Shown one piece after another: positions 33,817 to 43,874 of a DNA stretch of 64,000 nucleotides. Numbering within the stretch: position 1 is the stretch's first letter; every line of letters starts with the position of its first letter. A program made the position numbers and the translations under genes. Origin of the DNA: Nitrospira sp. KM1 (GTDB taxonomy: Bacteria > Nitrospirota > Nitrospiria > Nitrospirales > Nitrospiraceae); assembly GCF_011405515.1 (NCBI RefSeq), contig NZ_AP022671.1:4269501-4333500 (forward strand), read 5' to 3'. A model generated the notes under the pieces. It was not told the origin of the DNA and searched no databases. It worked only from the letters and a program-made list of their open reading frames with translations.

Positions 33817-35211
33817 TCAGTGAGAGAAGAAGATTCGCTCGAGGTCGTTCCAGAACGCGAAGATCATCACTCCGACCAGCAGGACAAGCCCGACTTGTTG
33901 GGCCATTTCCCGCTGCCGCTCTCCGAGCGGCTTGCGCAGAATGCCTTCGATCAGGAAGAAAAGCAAGTGCCCGCCGTCGAGGATCGGAATCGGCAGCAGG
34001 TTGAGTACGCCAAGATTAATGCTCAGGATCGCGATCAGGAATATCACGCTCGATACGCCCTGCGAGGCGGCCTCGCCTGAGATGTTGGCAATGGTGAGCG
34101 GTCCTCCGATATTCTTGCTGGAGATATCCCCGATGATCATTTTATAGAGGCCAATGGCCGTCAACTCCGTCCAGCCCCACGTGGCCTCGAGTCCGTTGTA
34201 CAGGGACACCAAGGGATTACTGGAACGCATGACGGAACGGCCGGGGCCGGAAATGCCTATCTTTCCCACTTCGATTGACCGTCCATTGACCGTGGTTTTT
34301 TCAGCCGCCGGAGTGACGGTCAGTGGGAGGCGACGGCTTTCTCTGAGGACTTCGATACGGAGAGGTTGATTCGGATGCTCTTTAACCATGCCGGTCATTT
34401 GAGACCAGGTGTAGATCGGTTGGTCATTCATCGTGACGACCCGATCACCGGGCTGTAGACCGGCCGTCGCCGCGGGGGATCCGTGCATGACGGAAGTGAC
34501 AACAGCCGGAGTCTCTTCAACCCCGAGATAGTAACCGGGATCCTCAGCCGTTCCACTATGACCAGGTGCGGTCGTCGGTGTGACGGTAAGCGCGACCGTA
34601 CGTCCGTCGCGGAGGATGTCGATGGTCATCGCCTGACCGTTGCTCTTGCCGACGGAATCGAATAGTTCGGTCCTGGTTGAAATGTCCCGTCCGTTGACTT
34701 TGACAATCCGATCGCCGATTTGCATTCCCGCCTGATCTGCGGGAGATCCGGGAACCATCGCCTCAATGTCGGCGCTGAGATCCTTGAACGTCGGGACGAA
34801 AAGCGGGGAGCCTGTCGCCAGCCAGCCCGCAAAAATCAGATAGGCCAGAATGAAATTGAAGCCGGGGCCTGCCGCGACAATCAGCACCTTTCCCCAGAGG
34901 TTCTGGTGGACAAACGAACGCCGCCGATCGTCGGGTGTCACCGCTTCTGCTTCGTCTTCGCCAAACAATTTGACATATCCACCGAGAGGAATGGCCGAGA
35001 CAAGATACTCGGTGTCGCCCATCTGCCGTCCAAAGATTTTGGGCCCAAACCCCAAAGAAAACTTCAGGACTTTGACCCCGACCCATCGCGCAGCCAGAAA
35101 ATGACCCAATTCGTGGAATGCGACGAGGACACCAAGCACGACGAGGAACCACCAAGCTTTCTGCAACAGCAACCACAGACTGTCTGGAGACCATGTCAGT
35201 GCATTTAACAC
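33817..35211 (-). CDS. rseP: RIP metalloprotease RseP (site-2 protease)
   Basis: 464-residue inner-membrane zinc protease. The active-site HELGH is at residues 33-37 in the first helix, two PDZ domains occupy about 120-310 (PGSPADQAGMQIGDRIVKVNGRDI and GSPAATAGLQPGDRVVTMNDQPI), and the third zinc ligand is in IPILDGGHLLFF. It cleaves anti-sigma factors or other membrane proteins in the envelope-stress response and clears signal-peptide remnants. It starts at GTG with GGGAG upstream. It lies between dxr and proS in the conserved operon. Confidence 0.95.
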   Translation of the reverse strand: MLNALTWSPDSLWLLLQKAWWFLVVLGVLVAFHELGHFLAARWVGVKVLKFSLGFGPKIFGRQMGDTEYLVSAIPLGGYVKLFGEDEAEAVTPDDRRRSFVHQNLWGKVLIVAAGPGFNFILAYLIFAGWLATGSPLFVPTFKDLSADIEAMVPGSPADQAGMQIGDRIVKVNGRDISTRTELFDSVGKSNGQAMTIDILRDGRTVALTVTPTTAPGHSGTAEDPGYYLGVEETPAVVTSVMHGSPAATAGLQPGDRVVTMNDQPIYTWSQMTGMVKEHPNQPLRIEVLRESRRLPLTVTPAAEKTTVNGRSIEVGKIGISGPGRSVMRSSNPLVSLYNGLEATWGWTELTAIGLYKMIIGDISSKNIGGPLTIANISGEAASQGVSSVIFLIAILSINLGVLNLLPIPILDGGHLLFFLIEGILRKPLGERQREMAQQVGLVLLVGVMIFAFWNDLERIFFSH

Positions 35212-35231
35212 GTGTTACTCCCTGTTGGTCG

Positions 35232-36392
35232 TCAGTGTGCCAAGGACAGCACCAGTGACTCCGCCTTCTCTCGAGCCCAGCGGTCGGCCTCGAGTGCCGA
35301 TTCCACCGTGTCGACTTCGACCGGGTGATGAGCATCCATCGTACTACGAATGATGTCAGGAATGGCGGTAAAACGAATTCCTCCATTTAAGAAGGCATCG
35401 ACGGCAATTTCGTTCGCCGCATTCATGGCCGCAGGCATGGTTCCGCCGATTCTGAGAGACTCGTAACCCAGATTCAGACACGGAAAACGGTCATGGTCAG
35501 GCTTACAGAAGGATAGTAATCCGATGTCAGCAAGATTGAGGGATGGGAGGTTCAGCGGCAAGCGTTCGGGGTAGCGCATGGCATATGAAATCGGCGTCCG
35601 CATATCCGGAAGTCCCAGTTGCGCGATCATGGAGCGATCTTCGTATTCTACCAGAGAATGGATAATGCTTTCGCGATGGACGAGCACCTCGATCTGTGGA
35701 TCGGGAATATCGAAGAGCCATCGGGCCTCAACGACCTCCAGTCCTTTGTTCATGAGGGTGGCCGAGTCGATGGTGATCTTGGATCCCATCTTCCAATTCG
35801 GATGTTGCAGAGCCCGCTCGGGAGTCACGTCGTGAAGTTGTTCCTTGGTGAGTGGCCACAACGCGCCTCCGGATGCGGTCAGGATCAGGCGGCGAACATC
35901 TTCAACTCGGTGTCCTTCAAGACATTGGAAAATGGCGCTATGTTCGCTATCCACGGGGAAAATTCTGACCCCGAGGCGTCTCGCCTCTGACTGCATGAGC
36001 TGGCCCGCCATAACCATGGGTTCCTTATTGGCCAACGCGACATGTTTTCCGCTTCGAATAGCTGCCAGGGTGGGGACGAGGCCGGCGCCGCCGACGATGG
36101 CCGACACTACCAACTCGGCTTCGGAAACGGAAGCCACTTGGACAAGACCTTCCTGACCGGAAAGGATTTCGACCGGGACATCACCGCATCGGTGTCGCAA
36201 TCGTTTAGCGGCTGCCGCATTCGAGAGTGCGACGACCCTCGGCTTGAAATGCCGAATTTGCTCTTCAATCAGCTCGTCGTTGCTTCCTGCAGTCATTCCG
36301 ATGACCCGGAAGGCTTCAGGAAAACGATTGACGATGTCGAGGGTATTTGTCCCGATCGATCCAGTTGAACCCAGTATGACGAGAGTCTTCAT
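35232..36392 (-). CDS. dxr: 1-deoxy-D-xylulose 5-phosphate reductoisomerase
   Basis: Second enzyme of the MEP isoprenoid pathway: converts DXP to MEP with NADPH and a divalent metal. The 386-residue protein has the NADPH motif LGSTGSIGTNTLDIV, the LANKEPMVMAG segment, the metal-binding PVDSEHSAIFQCL, and the catalytic-loop ASGGALWPL (family ASGGPF). The segment HPNWKMGSKITIDSATLMNKGLE is fully conserved. It is placed between cdsA and rseP, as in many bacteria. Its products feed UppS and the squalene enzymes at 43-44 kb. Confidence 0.97.
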   Translation of the reverse strand: MKTLVILGSTGSIGTNTLDIVNRFPEAFRVIGMTAGSNDELIEEQIRHFKPRVVALSNAAAAKRLRHRCGDVPVEILSGQEGLVQVASVSEAELVVSAIVGGAGLVPTLAAIRSGKHVALANKEPMVMAGQLMQSEARRLGVRIFPVDSEHSAIFQCLEGHRVEDVRRLILTASGGALWPLTKEQLHDVTPERALQHPNWKMGSKITIDSATLMNKGLEVVEARWLFDIPDPQIEVLVHRESIIHSLVEYEDRSMIAQLGLPDMRTPISYAMRYPERLPLNLPSLNLADIGLLSFCKPDHDRFPCLNLGYESLRIGGTMPAAMNAANEIAVDAFLNGGIRFTAIPDIIRSTMDAHHPVEVDTVESALEADRWAREKAESLVLSLAH

Positions 36393-36402
36393 GATTGTGT
36401 CC

Positions 36403-37275
36403 TCAGGAGTATGCCTCTGGTCCAGCCACCAGAGTCACATAGTAGTAAAAAGCCGGGGCGGTGAACAAGAGACTGTCGAGACGATCCAGCATCCCACCGT
36501 GGCCCGGGAGTACGCCTCCGGAATCCTTCGCCCCGACGCTCCGCTTCAACGCGGATTCAGCCAAATCTCCCCACAATCCTGCCATCGTCAGCAGAATTCC
36601 AAGCACAGCGCAGTGAGTTGCCGAAAGGCCGGGCAAAAACCACCAGCGGGAAAGAAACGCCACAACAACCGCAATAAGAAGTCCTCCCATCAGCCCTTCA
36701 ACGGATTTTTTGGGACTGATTCTCGGAGCAAGTCGATGGCGACCAAAGAGTGTGCCGGCATAATACGCTCCGGTATCGGCTGCCCAGGTCACAAGTAAAA
36801 GAAAGAAAATCAGCCATTCACCTCCGGGGAGCAATCTTGTCTGTACGGTGAACCCGAGGGTGCTACCCAGATAGAAGACTCCGAGAAGGACTACCGCTGC
36901 GTTCTTGAGAGCATCATCTAGAGCCGCACGGAGCGCAATTGGAAGAGACAAGAGCACCACGACGGTTCCCAGCACAACATGAATGAGCAGTCCGGGACGG
37001 AGCGGCTCCACAATGAGCGCTCCGAATCCGAGAAGGCCAACCGCAACGAACCATCGGTCATGGTGCAGAGAAGGAGCCAGACGATAAAACTCAAGTAATG
37101 CGACGGAGCCGAGGGCCAGCACGAACGCTGAGAATGCCAGGGGCGGAAAATATCGAATGGCCACGTAGACGAGCGGGGCGAGAATCAGAGCCGTATACAC
37201 GCGGCGTGGATCAAATCGTGATGTGCTGGTGGTCACGGGAATCGGTTCGGGGTTGGCGGCACCATACTCCAGCAT
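36403..37275 (-). CDS. cdsA: phosphatidate cytidylyltransferase
   Basis: Multi-pass membrane enzyme making CDP-diacylglycerol from CTP and phosphatidate. From the ATG at 37275, 21 bases after the end of uppS, it is 290 residues with about eight helices. The CDS signature is near the C-terminus: ISPKKSVEGLMGG, LWGDLAESALKRSVGAKDSG and the end HGGMLDRLDSLLFTAPAFYY, including the metal-binding Asp residues. A longer frame upstream would overlap uppS and is not convincing. Confidence 0.94.
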   Translation of the reverse strand: MLEYGAANPEPIPVTTSTSRFDPRRVYTALILAPLVYVAIRYFPPLAFSAFVLALGSVALLEFYRLAPSLHHDRWFVAVGLLGFGALIVEPLRPGLLIHVVLGTVVVLLSLPIALRAALDDALKNAAVVLLGVFYLGSTLGFTVQTRLLPGGEWLIFFLLLVTWAADTGAYYAGTLFGRHRLAPRISPKKSVEGLMGGLLIAVVVAFLSRWWFLPGLSATHCAVLGILLTMAGLWGDLAESALKRSVGAKDSGGVLPGHGGMLDRLDSLLFTAPAFYYYVTLVAGPEAYS

Positions 37276-37295
37276 ATAATGTTCCGGTGGTCGGT

Positions 37296-38084
37296 TTATG
37301 AGGACAGGCTGGTGAATACCCGTCCGAAACGGCGCTCCCGACCCTGAAACTCGATCAATGCCAAGAGCATCTCTCGTCTGCGGAAATCCGGCCAGAGCGT
37401 AGGCGTGAAGTACAGTTCGGTGTAGGCCAGTTGCCAAAGGAGGAAATTGCTGATGCGAGTTTCACCGCTCGTTCGAATCAAGAGGTCGGGGTCTGGGAGA
37501 TCGTGGGTATACAAGAATTGGTGAACGAGTGATTCGTCGATGTCGTCAGCCTGCATTTTCCGATCATAAGCTTCCCGCACGATACCGCGAATGGCGTCGA
37601 CGATTTCAGCGCGACCGCCATAGCTGAGAGCCACGGTCAAATGCAATTTATCGAGGTGGGCGGTTTCATGCTCCGCCGCACGCACCCACTGTAAAGCCGA
37701 TGTTGGAAGTGATTCCGTACGCCCGATGGTTCTAAAGCGGACGCCTTGTTCGATCAATTTGTTCCGCTCTGTAGACAGATAATGTTCGAGCAGACCCATC
37801 AGCGAGTTAATTTCCGGTGCCGGTCGGTTCCAATTTTCTTGAGAAAAGGCATAAATGGTCAATGCCGGAATACCCAATTCCAGACATATCGTGATCGCTT
37901 CTCGAACGGATTTTATTCCTTCTCGGTGTCCGGCGATCCGTGGAAGACTCCGGGCTTCCGCCCACCGTCCATTCCCATCCATGATGATTGCAACATGTTT
38001 TGGAAGGAGGTCCGGGTCGAGTTTTGCGGTAAGTTCCGCTTCGGAGGGCTGATCTGTACCCGAATCGGGAAGTCTCATGTTCAT
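37296..38084 (-). CDS. uppS: isoprenyl transferase (undecaprenyl diphosphate synthase)
   Basis: 262-residue cis-prenyltransferase that makes the C55 carrier lipid for peptidoglycan and O-antigen. It has the substrate-binding start HVAIIMDGNGRWAEARSLPRIAGHREG, with the catalytic Asp in MDGNGRWA, the FSQENWNRP segment, and the C-terminal DLLIRTSGETRISNFLLWQLAYTELYF. First gene of the minus-strand operon. The 241 bases before it are shared with the divergent tldD gene. Confidence 0.97.
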   Translation of the reverse strand: MNMRLPDSGTDQPSEAELTAKLDPDLLPKHVAIIMDGNGRWAEARSLPRIAGHREGIKSVREAITICLELGIPALTIYAFSQENWNRPAPEINSLMGLLEHYLSTERNKLIEQGVRFRTIGRTESLPTSALQWVRAAEHETAHLDKLHLTVALSYGGRAEIVDAIRGIVREAYDRKMQADDIDESLVHQFLYTHDLPDPDLLIRTSGETRISNFLLWQLAYTELYFTPTLWPDFRRREMLLALIEFQGRERRFGRVFTSLSS

Positions 38085-38325
38085 AAGGCGTTGCTTGGTA
38101 GTGACCCTTTCAATGAAGTGCGTACGGCAGGTAGGGAAAGTCTAATGATCGTCACTGCGAAAGTCAAACGAAATTTCGTAAATTCCCTGGAAAAGCGAAG
38201 AGTTGGATGTTCTTGCCATTGCAGCGAGCGAAAGGAATCAGTTATACTCATTTTCGATACAACGAACCTAGCCGAGAAATACTAATCCCTCACCACGTTA
38301 AACATCAAAGCTAAACTATTGTGAT

Positions 38326-39759
38326 ATGTCTGAACTGATCTCCTTGGATACATTTAAAGTGACCGAAACCGAGGTGCGCGGCGCTCTGGAGCGTGTAAAA
38401 GTACACGACGTCGATTACGCAGACCTCTACTTCGAGTCCTGCATCACCGAGTCGGTGTCCATGGAGGAGTCGCTGGTGAAACGAGCCACCAGAAGCATTT
38501 CTCAGGGAGTAGGTGTGCGCGCCACGGCAGGGGAAAAAACCGGGTTCGCGTACTCTGACGAATTGACCAAGCAAGACTTGGAAATCGCGGCCGATACGGC
38601 CCGGTATATTGCCAAATCTCCAGCGGGGAATGTAACGGTTCCGGTCCCTGTACATGCCAAACCGAAGCGAGACCTGTATCCGGTTCCCCAGGGGCAGATC
38701 GATATCTCGACGACCGACAGAGTCGAGCTTCTCAATGCCATTGATGTCGAGGCGAGGCGATATGATCGACGGATCAAGAACGTCATGGCCTCGTTCAATA
38801 CAGAGTACAAGATTGTGCTGGTTGCCACGAGTGAAGGGACCATGATCGGGGATGTGCAGCCGTTGTCACGTCTCCAAGTCACGTGTATTGCCGAGGAAAA
38901 TGGGAATCGACAGGTTGGATCCTTCGGTGGCGGAGGCCGGTTAGGGTTTGCGTTCTATCGCGAAGGAGACCGTTACCTGAATTACGCTAGAGAGGCGGCC
39001 AGGGCGGCTATCTTGAACCTTTCAGCCGTCGAAGCACCGGCAGGTGTCATGCCCGTGGTCCTGGGCGGTGGATGGCCCGGTATCCTCCTTCATGAAGCGA
39101 TCGGGCACGGTCTTGAAGCTGACTTTAATCGGAAAAAGACATCGGCATTTTCGAATCTGTTAGGGACACGGGTGGCATCTGATGTCTGCACGATCGTCGA
39201 CGATGGGACGTTGCCGGGCCGTCGTGGTTCACTGAATATGGACGATGAAGGCACGCCGACGAGCAGGACCGTGCTCATTGACAAGGGCATTCTTCGGGGC
39301 TATATCACCGATAAATTGAATGCACGGCTGATGGGAATTCCCGTGACCGGGAATGGACGACGGGAAAGTTATCAGAGTATCGTGCTGCCGCGAATGACCA
39401 ATACCTTCATGTTGGCCGGAGATTCGAATCCGGAAGACATCATCAGATCGGTGGACAAGGGGCTCTATGCCGTCTCGTTTGGCGGGGGCCAGGTGGATAT
39501 CACAAACGGGAAATTTGTGTTTTCGGCGAGTGAGGCCTATCTGATCGAAGGTGGGAAAATTACTAAGCCGGTGAAAGGCGCAACGCTGATTGGGAGCGGT
39601 CCGGAGATCCTGACGAAAGTTTCCATGGTCGGCCATGACCTCAAATTGGACGAAGGCATCGGCACGTGCGGGAAAGAAGGGCAATCCGTTCCTGTCGGAG
39701 TCGGGCTGCCGACCATCCGCATTGACGAAATTACAGTGGGTGGGACACAGCAAACCTAG
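38326..39759 (+). CDS. tldD: metalloprotease TldD
   Basis: 477 residues. TldD is the catalytic subunit of the TldD/TldE protease, with its zinc motif HEAIGHGLEAD near residue 256. Other family segments are YADLYFE, the RATRSISQGVGVRA strand and the C-terminal LIEGGKITKPVKGATLIGSGPE. The complex degrades unfolded peptides and matures some ribosomally made peptides such as microcin B17. The partner tldE follows at once. A weak sigma70-like promoter (TTGCAG-N18-TATACT, ending near 38248) lies upstream. Confidence 0.95.
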   Translation: MSELISLDTFKVTETEVRGALERVKVHDVDYADLYFESCITESVSMEESLVKRATRSISQGVGVRATAGEKTGFAYSDELTKQDLEIAADTARYIAKSPAGNVTVPVPVHAKPKRDLYPVPQGQIDISTTDRVELLNAIDVEARRYDRRIKNVMASFNTEYKIVLVATSEGTMIGDVQPLSRLQVTCIAEENGNRQVGSFGGGGRLGFAFYREGDRYLNYAREAARAAILNLSAVEAPAGVMPVVLGGGWPGILLHEAIGHGLEADFNRKKTSAFSNLLGTRVASDVCTIVDDGTLPGRRGSLNMDDEGTPTSRTVLIDKGILRGYITDKLNARLMGIPVTGNGRRESYQSIVLPRMTNTFMLAGDSNPEDIIRSVDKGLYAVSFGGGQVDITNGKFVFSASEAYLIEGGKITKPVKGATLIGSGPEILTKVSMVGHDLKLDEGIGTCGKEGQSVPVGVGLPTIRIDEITVGGTQQT

Positions 39760-39767
39760 GACGACAC

Positions 39768-41132
39768 GTGAACGACATAGCACCGCATCAACGATTCACT
39801 GATCTGGCCGCAGATGTGCTTGCCAAAGCAAAAGCGAGCGGCGCAACGGAAGCGGATGTCGTCATTGCGGACGGCGAAAGCCTCTCGGTGCAAGTACGGC
39901 TGGGCATGGTTGATCGATTAAGCAAGGCACGCGAGAAGCGTCTCGGTTTGCGAGTCTTCGTGGGAAAACAATCGGCCTGCACATCGACTTCCGATTTTTC
40001 GATCGATTCATTAAGTCAACTCGTCGTCCAGACCTGTGCTCTGGCGAAGGCGGTCATCGAAGACCCGATGTCCGGACTGCCGGAGGCTGCGATGATGGCC
40101 GGAGATCCGCCCGACCTCGACCTTTTCGATTCGACCAAACTGGATACGGACCGGCAGATTGAATTGGCAAAGCGAGCGGAAGAGGCGGCCATGTCGGCGG
40201 ATGAGCGGATTACGAATTCTGAGGGGGCGGATTTCGATTCCTCTGCCGGGCGGGTCGTGTTGGGGAATAGTCACGGGTTCATCGGTGCATACAGGAGTTC
40301 GAGTTACTCACTTTCCGTGTCGCCGATTGCATCAGATCCCGCAACAGGTGCCATGCAGCGCGATGCGTGGTATGCCGTTCAGCGAAAGTTTTCCAAGCTG
40401 GACACGCCTGAATCGGTCGGAGTTGAGGCGGCACGTCGCACGCTTCGGCGGCTGGGGGCGAGAAAGGTCGGGACGACGCGTGTGCCAGTGGTATTCGATC
40501 AGGAGATGGCCGGAAGCCTGTTGGGGAATCTCTGCAGCGCCCTGTCGGGCTATTCATTATATAAGGGCGCATCGTTTCTGTCGGGACAACTGGGGCAGAC
40601 CATCGCGCCAGAATACGTGACGGTGTACGACGATGGCCGGATGGTCGGGGGGCTCGGGTCGAGACCCTTCGACGGCGAGGGGCTGGCCACCAAAAAAAAT
40701 ACGATCATCGACCGGGGTGTGTTGAAGAATTATTTGCTCGACTCATATTCCGGCAGAAAGCTAGGGCTGTCTTCGACCGGCAACGCATCGCGTAGTGTGG
40801 GGGAAAGCCCGTCAGCCGGGCCGACGAATTTCTACATGACACCGGGAATGCACAATGCGCAGGAGATCATCGGCACCGTCAAGGACGGCCTCTATGTGAC
40901 CGAACTCATTGGATTCGGCATCAATATGGTAACCGGGGACTATTCTCGGGGTGCCGGCGGATATTGGATTGAAAATGGTGAGCTGGCCTATCCGGTCGAG
41001 GAAATTACGATTGCCGGCAATCTCAAGCAGATGCTGAGGGACATCGAATTAGTTGGAAGTGATTTGGTCTTCCGTGGCCGAATCGCGAGTCCGACGCTCA
41101 AACTCGCAGAAATGATGGTTGCGGGAAGTTAG
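39768..41132 (+). CDS. pmbA: TldE/PmbA family protein
   Basis: 454 residues starting at GTG 39768, 8 bases after tldD, with AGGA upstream. It has the same fold as TldD but lacks the HExxxH, as expected for the non-catalytic subunit. Typical segments: TEADVVIADGESLSVQVRLGMVDRLSKA, RVPVVFDQEMAGSLLGNL and the end YPVEEITIAGNLKQML. It forms the heterodimeric protease with TldD that takes in short unstructured peptides. No peptide substrate gene is recognisable next to it. Confidence 0.95.
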   Translation: MNDIAPHQRFTDLAADVLAKAKASGATEADVVIADGESLSVQVRLGMVDRLSKAREKRLGLRVFVGKQSACTSTSDFSIDSLSQLVVQTCALAKAVIEDPMSGLPEAAMMAGDPPDLDLFDSTKLDTDRQIELAKRAEEAAMSADERITNSEGADFDSSAGRVVLGNSHGFIGAYRSSSYSLSVSPIASDPATGAMQRDAWYAVQRKFSKLDTPESVGVEAARRTLRRLGARKVGTTRVPVVFDQEMAGSLLGNLCSALSGYSLYKGASFLSGQLGQTIAPEYVTVYDDGRMVGGLGSRPFDGEGLATKKNTIIDRGVLKNYLLDSYSGRKLGLSSTGNASRSVGESPSAGPTNFYMTPGMHNAQEIIGTVKDGLYVTELIGFGINMVTGDYSRGAGGYWIENGELAYPVEEITIAGNLKQMLRDIELVGSDLVFRGRIASPTLKLAEMMVAGS

Positions 41133-41210
41133 GCGCACCGGAATTCGACTGATTCACCGAAGTTGCCGGAAGGCGTTTTTAGCAAATCGAGGAGAGGAGC
41201 ACAGATACAC

Positions 41211-41666
41211 ATGCCGCTCGATGTCGATGCAGGAAAGAAAATGCTCCAACTCATTACCTCACGGTACGACGACCGGCATTGGAGAAAAAGGATCGAGAAG
41301 ACGCTGAGCCTGCCGCAGTCCGGGGTGGGGGATCCGATTCAGCAACACATCTTTGTCTACTTCAAGTTGGGCCTCAAGGCTTACAAGTCACGCCGCGCCG
41401 ACCCGGACTCCTGGATCGTCGGAGGATTTGCGACCAAGGAAATCATTGACCGCGCCAAGTATCAGCCGACCGACATCGATTCATCTGTCACGAAGGATGA
41501 CGTCTCTTTTCTGGGCAGCGATCCTGGCCCAGAGGTTGATGAAGCCTGGTGGGAGGAGATGTTGGTGCAATGGTTCGACGTGCCGGAAGAAGACACAGTC
41601 TCCGAAGAAGGGGACGGCGCAACCAAAGATCCCAACGTCTCATCGGCGACCGAAACAAAAGCCTAG
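41211..41666 (+). CDS. hypothetical protein
   Basis: 151 residues, soluble, acidic at the C-terminus (EEDTVSEEGDGATKD). It begins MPLDVDAGKKMLQLITSRYDDRHWRKRIEKTL and contains two Trp-rich patches (DSWIVGGF, EAWWEEMLVQWFDVPEE). I recognise no family. The ATG at 41211 is preferred over an upstream TTG at 41163; AGGAG lies 12 or more bases before it. It follows tldE on the same strand after 78 bases and may be co-transcribed. Confidence 0.6.
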   Translation: MPLDVDAGKKMLQLITSRYDDRHWRKRIEKTLSLPQSGVGDPIQQHIFVYFKLGLKAYKSRRADPDSWIVGGFATKEIIDRAKYQPTDIDSSVTKDDVSFLGSDPGPEVDEAWWEEMLVQWFDVPEEDTVSEEGDGATKDPNVSSATETKA

Positions 41667-41798
41667 CCGTTGCCTGACGCGTATCCTGCTTCTTGCCGGA
41701 TTCGGTCCCGAATGCCGCCTGTTGCAGTACTTCCCTGGTAGGAACAGATTTCAGGTTTGAAAATGGGCTTTCCCTGAAACATACCGAATTCCGGCCTG

Positions 41799-42443
41799 TT
41801 AAGATCCGAACAAATCCATCTGTGCCGGCTGCGGTGCTTCGATGTTGAGGGCTGGCGGCGCAGGCGAGGTGGATTCTGGATTGACCGGTTGGGAGTGGCG
41901 GTCGAGAAACTCCTTCAATTTCTTGAAATCTTCTTTCAGTGTATCGAGCAGATTGCCCTGGTGCAGAGCCGCGGCCGGATGTAGCAGGGGAAAGATCACG
42001 AAGTCCTTCATGTAAAATGCCTGCGCTTTGACTTTCGTAATGCCGACTTTTCGCTCCAGCAGGGTTTGCGTGGCCCAGTTTCCGAGTGTGCAGACTAGCT
42101 TAGGTCGGATCAATTGAATCTGCTGAAGCAGGAAGGGTTTGCATGTTTCCACTTCGTCAGGTTCGGGATCCCGATTATTCGGTGGGCGGCATTTGATGAC
42201 ATTGGCAATGTAGATCTGGTCGCGTGACAATCCAGCTGACAGCAGGAGATCATTTAACAGCTTGCCGGCTGCCCCGACGAACGGTTCACCCTTCTGATCT
42301 TCGTTGAATCCTGGCGCCTCTCCGACAAACATGATGCTGGCATGGGGATTTCCGACTCCGAACACAACCTGGGAGCGACCCAAAGCCGAAAGTTTGCACC
42401 GCTGACAATTGTGGAGTGATTTTGCAAGTTCGATGAGTGACAT
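41799..42443 (-). CDS. uracil-DNA glycosylase, family 4 (iron-sulfur type)
   Basis: 214 residues. It removes uracil from DNA after cytosine deamination. The 4Fe-4S cysteines are Cys13, Cys16, Cys85 and Cys101 (HNCQRC, IKCRPP, ETCKPF). Motif A is GEAPGFNEDQKGEPFVGAAG and motif B is the segment HPAAALHQG. These are typical of the thermophile-type UDGa family found in many bacteria. The C-terminal 35 residues are Pro/Ala-rich and probably flexible. It follows hpnE after 120 bases. Confidence 0.93.
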   Translation of the reverse strand: MSLIELAKSLHNCQRCKLSALGRSQVVFGVGNPHASIMFVGEAPGFNEDQKGEPFVGAAGKLLNDLLLSAGLSRDQIYIANVIKCRPPNNRDPEPDEVETCKPFLLQQIQLIRPKLVCTLGNWATQTLLERKVGITKVKAQAFYMKDFVIFPLLHPAAALHQGNLLDTLKEDFKKLKEFLDRHSQPVNPESTSPAPPALNIEAPQPAQMDLFGS

Positions 42444-42563
42444 GTTCGTACAGTTGCTGAAAGCGATTGCATCTTACGGAGCAGGCAACGGGCATGTCAA
42501 TCCGCACGAGACTTGGTGAGGACGATAGGCGCAGGGCATTGCGATGGTATTGACCGGCGGGCC

Positions 42564-43874
42564 TCAAGAGGGTAGCTGACGGATGAGGGCGTCAGCGCAC
42601 CGTTCTCCGCTTTCAATCGCACTTTCCATGTTCGTCGGCCAGCCGGTGTCGGTCCATGAACCGGCAAGAAGAAAATTCGCGATCGGGCTTTGTGCGATCG
42701 GCCGCCGGGTCTTCGTGCCGGGATGCAGTGAAAGATATGAATCAGTCCGATGTTCCTGTGTGATAAAACCGATGTTCCGCTCGGCGTCTAACAGGACCAA
42801 CGAACGAAGCAAGGATACAGCGGCGGCTTCCAGATCGCCGATCTCGGCGAACGGGTGTGTGAGCAGTCCGGAAAATATACTATCTTCTATTCCATTGGGT
42901 CTTCCCCATACCCATCGAAATGATTCATTGGGCAGAAGAATGAAGCGCGGGCCGGACAAGGCTTGTCGGACATGGATGCGAACAAACGAACAGGATCGTG
43001 AGCTCAGTTCGCTGATCTGTTGAAAATACGCATAGCGGGTCAGCCACCGTTCAGGAAGAAGAGGAGTGAGGTGGTGATGGGGAAGTGCAGAGATATACCA
43101 GTCTGCACGGAAGACGGTTCCGTCGGCGGTGCGAATGCCGCCGACATGATGGTGATCATGCAGGACTTCTATGGCCCGGGTCTCTCGCCGCACGGTGGCC
43201 CCCGCCTCTTGGAGGCCGATCAAAATAGGTTCAACGAGTAGCGATGTCCACGGCTCTTCGAAGACGGTGATCCGCCGGTCTGATGCCGTCCCCAGAAAAA
43301 ATGGCGTGCAGGCCGTCACCAATGCGTCTCCAGAGAGTGTATCGAGATCGCTGCCGGTGAGCCAGTAGGCGACAGGATTCCATACCGCTTGCTGTGATGC
43401 CTGATCGATTCCAAGCGAATTTAACCAATCCCTGGCCGTGCGATGTTCCAGGTCTGGAGTGAGTTCGAGAGTGCCTTCCCAGAGTTGTTCCAGCCACGAC
43501 AGCAGGTTCCATCTCTCCCGCCACGAGAATCCTTTGAAACGCCCCAACGAGAATACGGTATTGAGAGGGCGGGGGAACCATCCGCGCGGATACGAAACGA
43601 CCCGACGGTCCGGCAGTTGCAGTTCCAGCGAGAGATTCGTCGCAGGATGTAATTCCGAAATGGAGCCAAGACCTTGCAGGAGTTTGCGGGTCGCACGATG
43701 ACAACCCAAGACAGGGACCGGAGGACCATCCGTGGCTGTCAGCGCCCCTCCGAGTCTCGAAGATTGTTCAAGAAGTGTAACGTGCAGACCGTGTCTGGCC
43801 AGCCGGTATGCGGCGGTGAGCCCCGATGGACCTGTTCCAAGGATCACGACGGATGGTGGTCGAGCAGCTGTCAC
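42564..43874 (-). CDS. hpnE: hydroxysqualene dehydroxylase (HpnE-like)
   Basis: 436 residues from GTG 43874, which overlaps the stop of hpnD as GTGA; a TTG 21 bases upstream would give a longer overlap. It has the FAD-binding start SVVILGTGPSGLTAAYRLARHG, LLEQSSRLGG, and a C-terminal NFLLAGSWTDTGWPTNMESAIESGERCA. HpnE reduces hydroxysqualene to squalene in the HpnC-HpnD-HpnE route. Co-translation with hpnD supports this role. No HpnC is present in the window. Confidence 0.86.
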   Translation of the reverse strand: MTAARPPSVVILGTGPSGLTAAYRLARHGLHVTLLEQSSRLGGALTATDGPPVPVLGCHRATRKLLQGLGSISELHPATNLSLELQLPDRRVVSYPRGWFPRPLNTVFSLGRFKGFSWRERWNLLSWLEQLWEGTLELTPDLEHRTARDWLNSLGIDQASQQAVWNPVAYWLTGSDLDTLSGDALVTACTPFFLGTASDRRITVFEEPWTSLLVEPILIGLQEAGATVRRETRAIEVLHDHHHVGGIRTADGTVFRADWYISALPHHHLTPLLPERWLTRYAYFQQISELSSRSCSFVRIHVRQALSGPRFILLPNESFRWVWGRPNGIEDSIFSGLLTHPFAEIGDLEAAAVSLLRSLVLLDAERNIGFITQEHRTDSYLSLHPGTKTRRPIAQSPIANFLLAGSWTDTGWPTNMESAIESGERCADALIRQLPS